DNA of 64,000 bases, taken from CAVVXN01 sp963772585 (GTDB taxonomy: Bacteria; Planctomycetota; PLA2; JAEUHO01). The stretch spans positions 806,001 through 870,000 of the forward strand of contig CAVYXV010000002.1 in assembly GCA_963772585.1 (NCBI GenBank), given 5' to 3'. Positions 7,498-15,728 of the stretch are shown in pieces (position 1 is the first letter of the stretch; each line of letters starts with the position of its first letter). Both the position numbers and the translations under genes were made by a program. A model generated the notes under the pieces. It searched no databases, was not told the DNA's origin, and worked only from the letters and a program-made list of their open reading frames with translations.

Positions 7498-9393
7498 GTG
7501 TCCGAGGGTTTGGTGTTCGCCCGTCCGCTGCTCGCCGGCGCCGTGGGGAGCGGTCCGGTGGTCGGCGTCGCCCTCGTCTTCGTCCTCGGCATCGCCGCCC
7601 AGTGGCTGGCGTGGCGGCTGCGTCTCCCGTCGATCCTGGTCCTGCTCCTCGTCGGGTTCGCGGCGGGGCCGGATCGGCTCGGCTGGATCGACCCCGACGC
7701 GCTCTTCGGCGATCTCCTCCTCCCCATCGTCTCCCTCGCCGCGGCCCTGATCCTCTTCGAGGGAGGGCTCTCCCTGGCGCTCCCCGAGGTCCGGCCGCAC
7801 CGGGCGATCGTGACGCGCCTGGTCACGGTGGGGCTCCTCGCGACGGGGGTCCTCTCGGCCCTCCTCGCGCACCTCCTCATGGGACTGCCGATGGGGGTGA
7901 GCGTCCTGCTCGGCGCGATCTTGACCGTCTCGGGCCCCACCGTGGTGGTGCCGCTCCTCCGGCACATCCGCCCCCGCGGCTCGGTCGGCACGATCCTCAA
8001 GTGGGAGGGCATCGTGATCGACCCGATCGGCGCGGCGCTGGCCGTGCTGGTCTACGAGGGGCTCGTCGCCGGCGGCCCGCGCGAGGCGATCGCGCAGGGC
8101 GTCGCGAACCTCGTCCTGTCGGCGGCGGTGGGGAGCGTCCTCGGGGTGGCGAGCGCCGTCGTGATGATCTTCCTCCTCCGGCGGTATTGGCTCCCCGACC
8201 AACTCCACAACCCGTTCGCGCTCGCCCTGGTCGTGGGGACCTTCACCGCGGCGAACGCGATGGCGCCCGAGTCGGGGCTGCTCGCCGTGACCGTCTTCGG
8301 GGTCCTGCTCGCGAACCGCGCGGGCGTCTCCGTCCGCCACATCGTCGAGTTCAAGGAGAACCTCCGGGTGCTCCTGATCGCGGGCGTCTTCATCGTGCTG
8401 GCGGCCCGGCTGGAGACGCGCGCCTTCGCGGGTCTCGGCGCCGGCGCCTACGTCTTCGTGGCCGCGCTGATCCTCGTGGTGCGGCCGCTCGCCGTGCTCC
8501 TCTCCGCCCACGGGTCCCCGTTGAAGCGCGCGGAGAAACTGCTGCTCGCATGGATGTTCCCCCGCGGGATCGTCGCCGCCGCCGTGGCCTCGGTGTTCGC
8601 GCTGCAGTTGGCGAGCCGTCGCCCGGCGGTGCCCGGCGCCGAGCTCCTGGTGCCGATCGTCTTCCTCGTCATCGTGGGCACGGTGCTCGTCTATGGCATG
8701 ACCGCGCCGTGGCTCGCGCGCCGCACGGGGCTCGCCACGGCGAACCCCCAGGGGGTCCTGCTGGTGGGCGCTCACGCCTGGGCCCGCGAGATCGCCAAGG
8801 CCCTGCGCGACGCCGGGATCCTCGTCCGCCTCGTGGACACGAACCGCGGGAATCTCGCCGCGGCCCGCATGGAGGGAATTCCGACCTGGTACGGCAACGC
8901 GCTCTCGGAGAGCGCGCTGACGGAAATCGACTTCTCCGACCTGGGGCGGCTGTGCGTCCTCACCCCGAACGACGAGGTGAACACGCTGATCGGCCTGCAC
9001 TTCCTCCACATCTTCGGCCGCGGCCGCGTGTACCAACTGCCGCCGGAGCGTTCCCGCGGCACGCGGACGGAGGTCGCCCCGCGGGACCTCCCGGGGCGCT
9101 TGCTTTTCGGGGCCGACGCGACCTTCTGGGACCTCGCCGCCCGGTTCGAGCGAGGGGCGACGGTCAAGAGCACGAACTTGACCGGGCAGTTCGGCTACGA
9201 GGAGTTCCGCGAGCGCTACGGACCGGGGGCGCTGCTCCTCTTCGCGATCCGGGACGGCACGCTGACCGTGGCCACCGAGGACCAGCCCATGGAACCGGGC
9301 GCGGGACAGACGCTCGTGGCGCTCGTGGACGCCCCGGAGGCCGGGGCCGAGGCGCCGCGACCCCGGGCGCCGGAGGAGGCGGAACGCGGTTGA
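7498..9393 (+). CDS. CPA-family cation:proton antiporter with C-terminal TrkA-type regulatory domain
   Basis: 631 residues; GTG start at 7498 preceded by GGAGGAGG. About 12 hydrophobic helices fill residues 1-400, including LAAALILFEGGLSL, the GPTVVVPLLRHIRP segment and EGIVIDPIGAAL, whose Asp lies where CPA1 exchangers carry the ion-binding acid. A Rossmann-like TrkA-N domain starts near residue 418 (VLLVGAHAWAREIAKALRDA) and a TrkA-C-like domain closes the protein (DGTLTVATEDQPMEPGAG). This fits a K+(Na+)/H+ antiporter of the inner membrane gated by nucleotide binding; the ion is not predictable. The promoter of the next gene overlaps its stop codon. Confidence 0.88.
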   Translation: MSEGLVFARPLLAGAVGSGPVVGVALVFVLGIAAQWLAWRLRLPSILVLLLVGFAAGPDRLGWIDPDALFGDLLLPIVSLAAALILFEGGLSLALPEVRPHRAIVTRLVTVGLLATGVLSALLAHLLMGLPMGVSVLLGAILTVSGPTVVVPLLRHIRPRGSVGTILKWEGIVIDPIGAALAVLVYEGLVAGGPREAIAQGVANLVLSAAVGSVLGVASAVVMIFLLRRYWLPDQLHNPFALALVVGTFTAANAMAPESGLLAVTVFGVLLANRAGVSVRHIVEFKENLRVLLIAGVFIVLAARLETRAFAGLGAGAYVFVAALILVVRPLAVLLSAHGSPLKRAEKLLLAWMFPRGIVAAAVASVFALQLASRRPAVPGAELLVPIVFLVIVGTVLVYGMTAPWLARRTGLATANPQGVLLVGAHAWAREIAKALRDAGILVRLVDTNRGNLAAARMEGIPTWYGNALSESALTEIDFSDLGRLCVLTPNDEVNTLIGLHFLHIFGRGRVYQLPPERSRGTRTEVAPRDLPGRLLFGADATFWDLAARFERGATVKSTNLTGQFGYEEFRERYGPGALLLFAIRDGTLTVATEDQPMEPGAGQTLVALVDAPEAGAEAPRPRAPEEAERG

Positions 9394-9417
9394 CCCAGGA
9401 CGGAGGAGCCCTACCTT
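9390..9417 (+). promoter_or_regulatory. Candidate sigma-70-type promoter of the citrate synthase gene
   Basis: TTGACC (9390-9395), a 16-base spacer, then TACCTT (9412-9417), 26 bases before the ATG at 9444. The -35 overlaps the stop codon of the antiporter gene. A very similar TACCTT element precedes the lipoprotein gene at 44625. Confidence 0.45.
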
Positions 9418-9443
9418 GACGCGTTCCTCGGTCTGGAGCCCCC

Positions 9444-10628
9444 ATGAACAACGATGCGCCCGATTCGTCGGTCCTCTTCGAGGTGACGGAAGGCCACCTC
9501 GACGCGGGTCTGAGGGGCATCCCCGTCGGCACCTGCCGGACGAGCAGCGTGAGCCCGACCGAAGGCCTGAGCTACGTCGGCTACCCCATCGCCGACCTGA
9601 AGGACCTACCCGTAGAGGACGTGCTCTTCCTCCTCTTCGAGAAGCGTCTCCCGACCCCCGCGGAGTCCAAGGCCTTCCGCGAGGACCTGGATGGGCGCAA
9701 GGCCGTTCCCGCGTCCCTCGACGACCTGCTCCGGCACCTGCCTCGCGAGGGACACCCGATGGAGTGGTTCCAGGTCGTCCTGAACTGGCTCGGCATGATC
9801 GAGAAGACGGGCGACTACCGCGAGGATGCCCTGAACCTGATCGCCCGCGTGAACACGGTCGTCGCTGCGATCTTTCGCGTGCGGGAGGGATGGGACGCGC
9901 CGAGCCGGGACTGCACGGGCCTTCCGTTCCACGAGAACTTCGTCTGCCTGTTGGGGAAGAAGGACGCGCATCCGGTGCTCGCCGAGCTGCTGCGGCTCTT
10001 CTACGTCCTGCACATGGACCACGGCGGCGGCAACCTCAGCACGTTCGTCGGCAAGGCCATCGCCAGCGGGAAGGCGGACATCTACTGCTCGATGAGCGGC
10101 GCCATGGCCGCCCTCTACGGACCGCGCCACGGACGGGCGAACCAGGAGTGTCTCCGCTTCGTGAAGAGCATCGGCACGTCGGATCCCTCGCAGGTCGAGG
10201 CCCGGGTGCGGGAGATCCTCGCCGGCGGCGGCCTCGTCTACGGGTTCGGCCACGCCGTGCTCCGCGTGGAGGACCCGCGCGCGACGATCCAGTACGCGTT
10301 CGCCCGCGAGCACTTTCCCGACCACCCGCTGGTGAAGACCGCGCTCGCGCTGAGGGACGTGGTGCCGCCGATCCTGAAGGAGAACCCGAAGATCCAGAAC
10401 CCCTACCCGAACGTGGACGCGGTCTCGGGCACGCTCCTGACCGCGGCGGGCCTGGACCAGCCGGATTCCTACACCCTGCTCTTCGGATGGGCCCGGATCG
10501 CGGGCATCGCGGCGCAGATCGTGGACGAGCGGAGCTACCCCGGCCGGAAGGACGGTCTGCCGATCTACCGTCCGCGCTACATCCCGAGAGACCAGCCGCC
10601 CCGGCGCCTCGGGAGACCCTCCGCCTAG
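9444..10628 (+). CDS. Citrate synthase family protein
   Basis: 394 residues; ATG preceded by GGAG at 9435. Condenses acetyl-CoA with oxaloacetate (citrate) or propionyl-CoA (2-methylcitrate). Active-site residues are present: the first His in HMDHGGGNLSTF, the His in GPRHGRANQE, the His in GFGHAVLRVEDPR with its following Arg, and a C-terminal substrate-binding Arg (ERSYPGRKDG region). The N-terminus is short, as in the dimeric archaeal/Gram-positive-like type rather than the hexameric enterobacterial type. Citrate versus methylcitrate activity cannot be separated by eye. Confidence 0.9.
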   Translation: MNNDAPDSSVLFEVTEGHLDAGLRGIPVGTCRTSSVSPTEGLSYVGYPIADLKDLPVEDVLFLLFEKRLPTPAESKAFREDLDGRKAVPASLDDLLRHLPREGHPMEWFQVVLNWLGMIEKTGDYREDALNLIARVNTVVAAIFRVREGWDAPSRDCTGLPFHENFVCLLGKKDAHPVLAELLRLFYVLHMDHGGGNLSTFVGKAIASGKADIYCSMSGAMAALYGPRHGRANQECLRFVKSIGTSDPSQVEARVREILAGGGLVYGFGHAVLRVEDPRATIQYAFAREHFPDHPLVKTALALRDVVPPILKENPKIQNPYPNVDAVSGTLLTAAGLDQPDSYTLLFGWARIAGIAAQIVDERSYPGRKDGLPIYRPRYIPRDQPPRRLGRPSA

Positions 10629-10940
10629 CCGCGCCGGACCGCCGGCGTTACGAAGGCGAGTCACGGCGGGAACGACCGGCGGAAGACGTGTCATCCAGGA
10701 GAGTCGCACGAGGCGCCCTCCGCGCCGGTCGCCCCCGCCGGAGCCGCCCCGAGAGGCGCCCGGGGACACATTCGACTCCTCGGCATGACATGTGCTCCCG
10801 GACCGGCCCGCTCGCAGCCGCGGTGACGGTGGGCCCTCGCCCGTGCGGGAACCTCCTGGAGGGAGGGCGGCGCCACCCCGGCACGGGCGTGGTCGTGTGT
10901 CATGGACACCCTCGTCGTCCTCGAATCCCGGAGATCCACG
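10629..10940 (+). other. Gene-free leader region with long-range inverted repeat
   Basis: 312 bases with no supportable gene. Near its 3' end a 9-base inverted repeat (CGCCCGTGC at 10838-10846, GCACGGGCG at 10881-10889) encloses a smaller CCTCC/GGAGG hairpin. It sits just upstream of the PDZ-importer operon and may be a structured 5' leader. It contains GGGAA and GCCAC but no recognisable B12 box, so I do not call a cobalamin riboswitch. Confidence 0.35.
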
Positions 10941-12038
10941 ATGATGCGTCGAACGCGCTCCCCCTTCCTTCCCCTCCTCGCCGTCGCGGGGCTCGCCTTC
11001 CTCCTCTCGGGGCTCGGCGCACCGGGCGCCCAGGCCGCCCCGCCCGCCGACGCCGGCATCGTGGGGTTCCACTGCGAGCCGCTCACGATCGTCTCCGACG
11101 AGCAGCGCCGCGAGCTGGGTTCGCCCGGGAAGGAAGGGAGCGTCGTGGCGCTGGTCGTCCCCGGCGGCCCGGCCGACAAGGCGGGACTCCGCCTCGGTGA
11201 CCTCCTGGTCGGGTTCGCGGGCAAGGACGTCCCGCAGCTGCACACCTCGGACCGCTACGACCCGAAGCACCACGAGTGGCGCGTGGCCATGCGCGAGATG
11301 CTGGGGAACGTGGAGGCCGGCAAGACCGTCGAGGTGAAGGTGCTCCGCGACGGGAAGCCTCTCACGCTCGAGCTCACGCCGGTCGACGCGGAGGAGATGC
11401 ACCGCATGCAGGCGGGCACGCAGCCCGAGACCCCCGCGCCCACGTTCGAGAACGCGGGCGTGTCGTCGGCGTTCGATACCGGATTCGGCTCGCGCCCGTC
11501 CCGCTCCCTTCCCGTCGGGATGTGGGCCTACGAGGGCCACTGGACGCTCGCCCCCGAGCCGGGCACGAACTCGGGGAACGTGGTCCTGCGCCAGGACCAC
11601 GCGACGCTTCCCTGGGCCGTCCTCCTCGCGACGGGACCGGGCCGCTCCCTCGCGGACGGCAAGGTACGCGTGCTCTTCAAGCCTCTCTCGGGCGTCGTGG
11701 ACCAGTCCGGCGGCATCGTCTTCCGCGCGCAGGACGGCCTGAACTACTACGTTGCGCGGGCGAACGCGCTGGAAGACAACTTCCGCATCTACATCGTGAA
11801 GGACGGGGTCCGCTCCGAGCTCGGCTCGACCCGCTTGACGCCGCCCGACGCGAACCACTGGCACGTGCTCGAGGTGACCTTCTCGGGGACGTCGTTCCGC
11901 GCGACGGTCGACGGGAAGGATCCCGTCGAGGCCCAGGACGCGACCTTCGCGTCCGGCTGGTGCGGCCTCTGGACCAAGGCGGACAGCGTCACCCTGTTCG
12001 ACGACTTCCGCATCACGCCGGCGATGGAGGGTCGATGA
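10941..12038 (+). CDS. Secreted PDZ-domain protein with C-terminal concanavalin-like sandwich domain
   Basis: 365 residues from ATG at 10941 (a second ATG directly follows); GGAG at 10930. The signal peptide ends near GAQAA. A PDZ domain (about residues 60-150) shows VVALVVPGGPADKAGLRLGDLLVGFAGKDV and VKVLRDGKPLTLEL. The C-terminal 190 residues (AYEGHWTLAPEPG, GGIVFRAQDGLNYYVAR, HWHVLEVTFSGTSFRATVDG, GWCGLWTKADSVTLFDDFRI) resemble the laminin-G/DUF1080-like jelly-roll found in many secreted proteins of soil bacteria. No protease domain is present. Its stop overlaps the start of the importer's binding protein (ATGA), which suggests co-translation and possibly ligand capture for that importer; that role is inference. 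Confidence 0.75.
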   Translation: MMRRTRSPFLPLLAVAGLAFLLSGLGAPGAQAAPPADAGIVGFHCEPLTIVSDEQRRELGSPGKEGSVVALVVPGGPADKAGLRLGDLLVGFAGKDVPQLHTSDRYDPKHHEWRVAMREMLGNVEAGKTVEVKVLRDGKPLTLELTPVDAEEMHRMQAGTQPETPAPTFENAGVSSAFDTGFGSRPSRSLPVGMWAYEGHWTLAPEPGTNSGNVVLRQDHATLPWAVLLATGPGRSLADGKVRVLFKPLSGVVDQSGGIVFRAQDGLNYYVARANALEDNFRIYIVKDGVRSELGSTRLTPPDANHWHVLEVTFSGTSFRATVDGKDPVEAQDATFASGWCGLWTKADSVTLFDDFRITPAMEGR

Positions 12039-12922
12039 GAGCTCGGCGGGCCTTCGGCGCGCGGGCGATCGGCCTCCTCCTCCTCGCGGTCCTCGTCGGA
12101 GCGTGCTCCGGCGAGGCCGCCCCGCCCACGGGAATCCCGAAACGCGTCGCGTGCCTCTCGTGCGCCGGGTCCGACATCTTCATCGCGCTCGGCGAGAAGG
12201 ACCGGTTGATCGCCGTCGAGGAGGACTGCCCGCTTCCGCAGTTGGACGACGTCGTGAAGATCCGCAACGAGGACCACCCGGGCAAGCTCGCCGCGTTCAA
12301 CGTCGAGTCCCTGCTCGCCCTCCACCCGGACGCCGTGATCGCCCAGCCCGACCTTCGCCCGGCCCTGGAGAGTCGGGGCCTGCGCATCGTCTGGACGGTG
12401 GACCACTACACCTACGAGAACATCCCGGACCTCGTCCTCAAGATCGGCGAGCTCCTCCAGATGCCCGACCGCGCCCAGGCGCTCCTCGACCAGATGGTCG
12501 CGAAGGAAGCGGAGCTGCGCGCGTTGACGAAGGGCCTCCCGCGGACGAGGGTGTACTTCGAGGCCACGGACATCGGCGTCACCATCGGCCACGGCGGCGT
12601 GATGGACACGATGATCGACATCGCGGGCGGCGTGAACATTGCACACGACGTCCAGCGACACTGGGCCAACCTCACGCCCGAGGCGATCTTCGCCGCCGAC
12701 CCCGAGGTCATCATCATGGGCCCGTGGGCCGGCTCGGTGGACGACGTCTACGCCCGACCCGGGTGGGACCGGCTCTCGGCGGTGCGTCACCGCCGCGTCT
12801 ACAAGCTCGAGCCGCCCGACCGCAACGTGGCGCAAGGGACGCCGCGCTGCATCGACGGCTGCGAGACGATCCTCCTGCCCTGGCTGCACCCGGAGGTTCT
12901 GAACCGCGAGTCCGGACGCTGA
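12035..12922 (+). CDS. ABC importer periplasmic binding lipoprotein, BtuF/FecB type
   Basis: 295 residues; ATG overlaps the preceding TGA; GGAGGG at 12027. Lipobox LVGAC at about residue 24. The fold is the cluster A-II (helical-backbone) periplasmic binding type for cobalamin, heme or ferric chelates: RVACLSCAGSDIFIALGEKDRLIAVEED, FNVESLLALHPDAVIAQPD, a mid-protein VYFEATD strand and WANLTPEAIFAADPEVIIMGP. A C-terminal RCIDGCETILLPWL follows. It is the first of three overlapping importer genes. The ligand cannot be told from sequence; the presence of B12-dependent metH in the window makes cobalamin plausible but not shown. Confidence 0.85.
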   Translation: MRARRAFGARAIGLLLLAVLVGACSGEAAPPTGIPKRVACLSCAGSDIFIALGEKDRLIAVEEDCPLPQLDDVVKIRNEDHPGKLAAFNVESLLALHPDAVIAQPDLRPALESRGLRIVWTVDHYTYENIPDLVLKIGELLQMPDRAQALLDQMVAKEAELRALTKGLPRTRVYFEATDIGVTIGHGGVMDTMIDIAGGVNIAHDVQRHWANLTPEAIFAADPEVIIMGPWAGSVDDVYARPGWDRLSAVRHRRVYKLEPPDRNVAQGTPRCIDGCETILLPWLHPEVLNRESGR

Positions 12923-12926
12923 CGCC

Positions 12927-13940
12927 GTGCGACGGCCCACACCGGCCGGCGTCGTGGCGACGGGGACGGCGGTGGTCGTCGTCTTCGGAGCGGTCTCGCT
13001 CTGCCTGGGCGTGTACGACGTTCCGCTGAAGAACGTCCTGGCCGCCCTGGGGGACCTGTTCCGGAGCGGTCCGCCGTCCCAGGACCACATGCTCGTGGTG
13101 GGAATGCGCCTGCCGCGCGTCGTGGGCGCCATCTGCGTCGGCGCCGGGCTCGGCACGGCCGGGTGCATGCTCCAGGCCCTGCTCCGAAACCCCCTGGCCA
13201 GCCCGTTCGTCATCGGCACGGCCCAGGGGGCCGGGTTCGGGGCCGTGCTGGCGATCTTCCTCCGGCTCCCGTACGAAGCGACGCTCGCCATCTCCTTCGG
13301 AATGTCCCTGGTGGCGGCCTTCCTCGTGCTCTGGCTGGCGCGTACCGAACGGAGCCTCCCCACGGAGTCCGTCGTTCTCGTCGGTCTCAGCCTGACGCTC
13401 CTCTTCGGGAACCTCATCGGACTGCTCCGCTTCCTCGGGCACGACGAGGGCGTGCTCGGCCGCATCGCCATCTGGATCCTCGGAGGCCTGTGGCACCTGA
13501 CCTGGCCTCCGCTGGCGGTCCTGGCGCCGGTGGTCGTCGTCTCCGTGGCTCTCGCCTGCATCCTGTGGCGTCGCATGGACCTGCTCGCGCTGGGTCAGGC
13601 CGACGCGCAGCGGCTGGGCGTCAACGTGCGCCTCGCCGGCACGGTGGTCCTCCTGCTCTCGTGCGTCCTTACGAGCGCCGCCATCTGCATCGGCGGGGTC
13701 CTCGCCTTCGTGGGCCTCATCGTTCCCCACGCGGCGAGGAAGCTCGTCGGGCCCGGACACTCCGTCCTCCTCCCCGCGAGCGCCTTCCTGGGCGCCGGGC
13801 TCGTGATCGCGACGGACACGGTGGCGCGCACCGTGGCGCCGCCGCAGGAGCTGCCGCTCGGCGTGGTGACCTCGATCGTCGGGGTCCCGGCGTTCCTGTG
13901 GATCCTGCGGTCCCTGCGCCGCCGGAGGACCGGCCTGTGA
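12927..13940 (+). CDS. FecCD/BtuC-type ABC transporter permease
   Basis: 337 residues from GTG at 12927, four bases after the binding-protein stop. About nine or ten membrane helices. Family motifs: MRLPRVVGAICVGAGLGTAGCMLQALLRNPLASPFVIGTAQGAGFGAVLAI in the N-terminal half and GGVLAFVGLIVPHAARKLVGPGHSVLLPASAFLGAGLVIATDT near the C-terminus (the cytoplasmic coupling region). Its TGA overlaps the ATPase ATG by one base (TGATG). It forms the dimeric membrane channel of the importer. Confidence 0.93.
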   Translation: MRRPTPAGVVATGTAVVVVFGAVSLCLGVYDVPLKNVLAALGDLFRSGPPSQDHMLVVGMRLPRVVGAICVGAGLGTAGCMLQALLRNPLASPFVIGTAQGAGFGAVLAIFLRLPYEATLAISFGMSLVAAFLVLWLARTERSLPTESVVLVGLSLTLLFGNLIGLLRFLGHDEGVLGRIAIWILGGLWHLTWPPLAVLAPVVVVSVALACILWRRMDLLALGQADAQRLGVNVRLAGTVVLLLSCVLTSAAICIGGVLAFVGLIVPHAARKLVGPGHSVLLPASAFLGAGLVIATDTVARTVAPPQELPLGVVTSIVGVPAFLWILRSLRRRRTGL

Positions 13941-14779
13941 TGCTCTCCGCGAACGACGTGGTCTTCGGATACGGAAGCCACCGGATCCTCGATTCCGTCG
14001 GGCTGGAGGTGGTCGAGGGATCCCTCACCGGCCTCGTGGGGCCGAACGGGGCCGGCAAGTCCACCCTGCTGCGATGCCTGTACGGCAGCCTCGTCCCCCA
14101 GAGCGGCCGGGTCGTGCTCGACGGCGAGGACCTCGCGGATCTGGGCCCCGGCGAGATCGCCCGGCGCATCGGCGTCGTGCCCCAGACCTCGAACCCGGCC
14201 TTCCCGGTGACCGTGGCGTACTTCGTGGGGATGGGCCGCTTCGCACGCGAGCCCTTCCTCGGCGGTCCGACCGGCAACGATCGGGACATCGTCCGGCGTT
14301 GCATCGAGGAGATGCGGCTCACGGAGGTGATCGACCAGCCCGTGGACGAGTTGAGCGGCGGGGAGTTCCGCCGCGTCCTGCTGGCCCAGGCGCTGGCGCA
14401 GGAGCCGCGCCTGCTGCTCCTGGACGAACCCGTCCAGCAACTCGACCTCTTGCACCAGCTCGAGGTGATGGCGTTCGTCCGCGACTTCACGCGCCGGGGC
14501 GGAACCGCGGGCGTGGTCGTGCTCCACGACCTCTCCCTGGCGGCCCGCTACTGCGACACGGTCGCGCTGCTGTCCGGCGGGCAAATCGTGGCGTCCGGCC
14601 CTCCCGCGTCCGTGCTGACGGCGGACAACCTGCGCACGGTCTACGGCGTCGAGTCCTCCGTGGAGCCGTGCCCCGACACCGGGGGACTCCGGTTCCTCGT
14701 GCTGCGCCCCGCCGCACGGGCGAGCGCCGCCCCCGCTCCCGGGCGGCCGGAAGGCCCCGGGGAGCCGGAACGAGGGTAG
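13940..14779 (+). CDS. ABC transporter ATPase of the BtuD/FecE type
   Basis: 279 residues. Walker A GPNGAGKST, Q-loop VVPQTSNPAF, signature ELSGGEFRRVLLAQALAQEP, Walker B LLLLDEPVQQLDL and H-loop VVLHDLSLAARYCD are all intact. One oddity: the D-loop follows DEPVQQLDL rather than the usual DEPTSHLDL. An Ala/Pro/Glu-rich tail of about 25 residues follows the ATPase core. One-base overlap with the permease gene indicates translational coupling. Confidence 0.93.
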   Translation: MLSANDVVFGYGSHRILDSVGLEVVEGSLTGLVGPNGAGKSTLLRCLYGSLVPQSGRVVLDGEDLADLGPGEIARRIGVVPQTSNPAFPVTVAYFVGMGRFAREPFLGGPTGNDRDIVRRCIEEMRLTEVIDQPVDELSGGEFRRVLLAQALAQEPRLLLLDEPVQQLDLLHQLEVMAFVRDFTRRGGTAGVVVLHDLSLAARYCDTVALLSGGQIVASGPPASVLTADNLRTVYGVESSVEPCPDTGGLRFLVLRPAARASAAPAPGRPEGPGEPERG

Positions 14780-14879
14780 AGCCCGGCGCGAGACGGCGGG
14801 AGTCCCGGACCGGCGTACGAAAGGCGAACGCACCGGACGCGGGCCGCGCGCCGGACCGGACGCGCGCGACGGATCCGCC

Positions 14880-14902
14880 GGCCCCGCGCGGGCTTTTCCC
14901 TC
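14880..14902 (+). terminator. Weak intrinsic terminator candidate after the importer operon
   Basis: A short GC hairpin (GCCC-CGCGC-GGGC) is followed directly by TTTT about 110 bases after the ATPase stop and 100 bases before the peroxiredoxin start. Confidence 0.3.
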
Positions 14903-14998
14903 CCGCCCGCCCTCCCCCCTCCCGCGGTCCCGGTCCAGAATGCAACTCGCACGTATCGGAAACTGCGAAGCAACCACGCGTCTGGAACTGGAGTGCCA

Positions 14999-15613
14999 AT
15001 GACGGATTCCGCGCCGAACATCCAGGTCGGGGGCAAGGTGCCCGACTTCACCCTGGCCACCTACGAGCCCTCCACGGGCGGGTTCGGGGAGTTCCGCCTC
15101 TCCGAGTCGATGTCCGCCGGGAAGTGGACGATCCTCGTCTTCTACCCCGCCGACTTCACCTTCGTGTGAGCGACCGAGTTCGCTGCTCTGGCAGAGCAGC
15201 AGGACCGCTTCGAGAAGCTGGGGGCCAAGCTCGTCACGGTCTCCACGGACACCCAGTTCGTCCACCTCGCCTGGCAGAGGAGCGAGGGCGAGCTGGCGGA
15301 CGTCCGCTACACGATGGGCGCGGATCCCAACGGCAAGGTCTCGCGGCTCTTCGGCGTGTACCTCGAGGACGCCGGCGTGGCGCTGCGAGGCACCTTCCTG
15401 ATCAACCCGGAAGGTGTTCTCCTCGGCCAGGAGGTCGCCTTCCTCAACTACGGCCGGAACATCGACGAGCTGATGCGCCGGTTCAAGGCCCTCCTCTATC
15501 TGACGAAGAAGCCCAAGGAGGCCTGCCCCTCGAAGTGGCAGGGGGAGGGCGACCCCACCCTGGTCCCCGGACCGGAGCTGGTGGGCAAGGTGCACGAGGC
15601 GCTGAGGAGCTGA
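14999..15613 (+). CDS. Selenocysteine-containing 2-Cys peroxiredoxin (AhpC/Prx1 type); in-frame TGA read as Sec
   Basis: Peroxidase reducing H2O2 and organic peroxides. Read through the TGA at 15167-15169, the ORF gives 204 residues, the normal AhpC/Prx1 length. Start ATG 14999 has GGAG at 14989. Motifs: KVPDFTLATYEPSTGGF, ILVFYPADFTFV-U57-ATEF, LVTVSTDTQFVHLAW, YTMGADPNGKVSRLFGVY, ALRGTFLINPEG and the resolving-Cys block KEACPSKW. The TGA sits exactly at the peroxidatic cysteine of the P-x3-T-x2-C motif (P50, T54, position 57). Ala58 replaces the usual Pro. A perfect hairpin twelve bases after the TGA fits a bacterial SECIS element. Ordinary gene calling would split it into a 56-codon fragment and a downstream ORF. 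Sec insertion also needs SelA/B/C/D, which are not in the window. Confidence 0.9.
15170..15203 (+). promoter_or_regulatory. Bacterial SECIS-like hairpin inside the peroxiredoxin gene
   Basis: GCTGCTCT (15182-15189) pairs perfectly with AGAGCAGC (15193-15200) around a GGC loop. The stem begins 12 bases after the TGA and the loop 20 bases after it. This satisfies the known bacterial SECIS rules: a stem close behind the UGA, an apical loop about 16-37 bases from it, and a G among the first loop bases. It would recruit SelB-Sec-tRNA. Confidence 0.8.
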
Positions 15614-15650
15614 CCCGGGTCCCCGGACCACCCGGACCCTTCCCTTCGAG

Positions 15651-15679
15651 CGGCCCCGCGGTCCCGTGCCGCGGGGCCG
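15651..15679 (+). terminator. Strong hairpin terminator candidate after the peroxiredoxin gene
   Basis: Perfect 11-base inverted repeat CGGCCCCGCGG / CCGCGGGGCCG with a TCCCGTG loop, 38 bases after the peroxiredoxin stop. No U-tract follows. It rules out the ATG at 15666 (inside the stem) as start of the next gene. Confidence 0.5.
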
Positions 15680-15728
15680 CGGTTCGTCGGTGACGCCCGA
15701 CCGGCCGGGCGCTTGCTATGCGGGCGGC

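Noticed and set aside
5974..9036. 1020-codon minus-strand frame through the antiporter gene
   Set aside because: Composition is typical of antisense GC-rich frames (Arg/Asp/His runs); the real gene is the CAP lipoprotein at its 3' end, and the plus-strand antiporter explains the rest.
10629..10940. Cobalamin riboswitch upstream of the BtuFCD-like operon
   Set aside because: GGGAA and GCCAC occur and there is a dyad, but no B12 box and no CTG after GCCAC; the elements are not in the canonical arrangement.
15167..15169. The TGA as an inactivating stop (peroxiredoxin pseudogene)
   Set aside because: It falls precisely on the catalytic Cys codon, the frame and family motifs are intact on both sides, and a perfect SECIS-like hairpin follows at the right distance.
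15666..15728. ATG at 15666 as start of the DUF202 gene
   Set aside because: It lies inside the perfect terminator-like hairpin; the family's N-terminus fits a start at 15690 or 15729.
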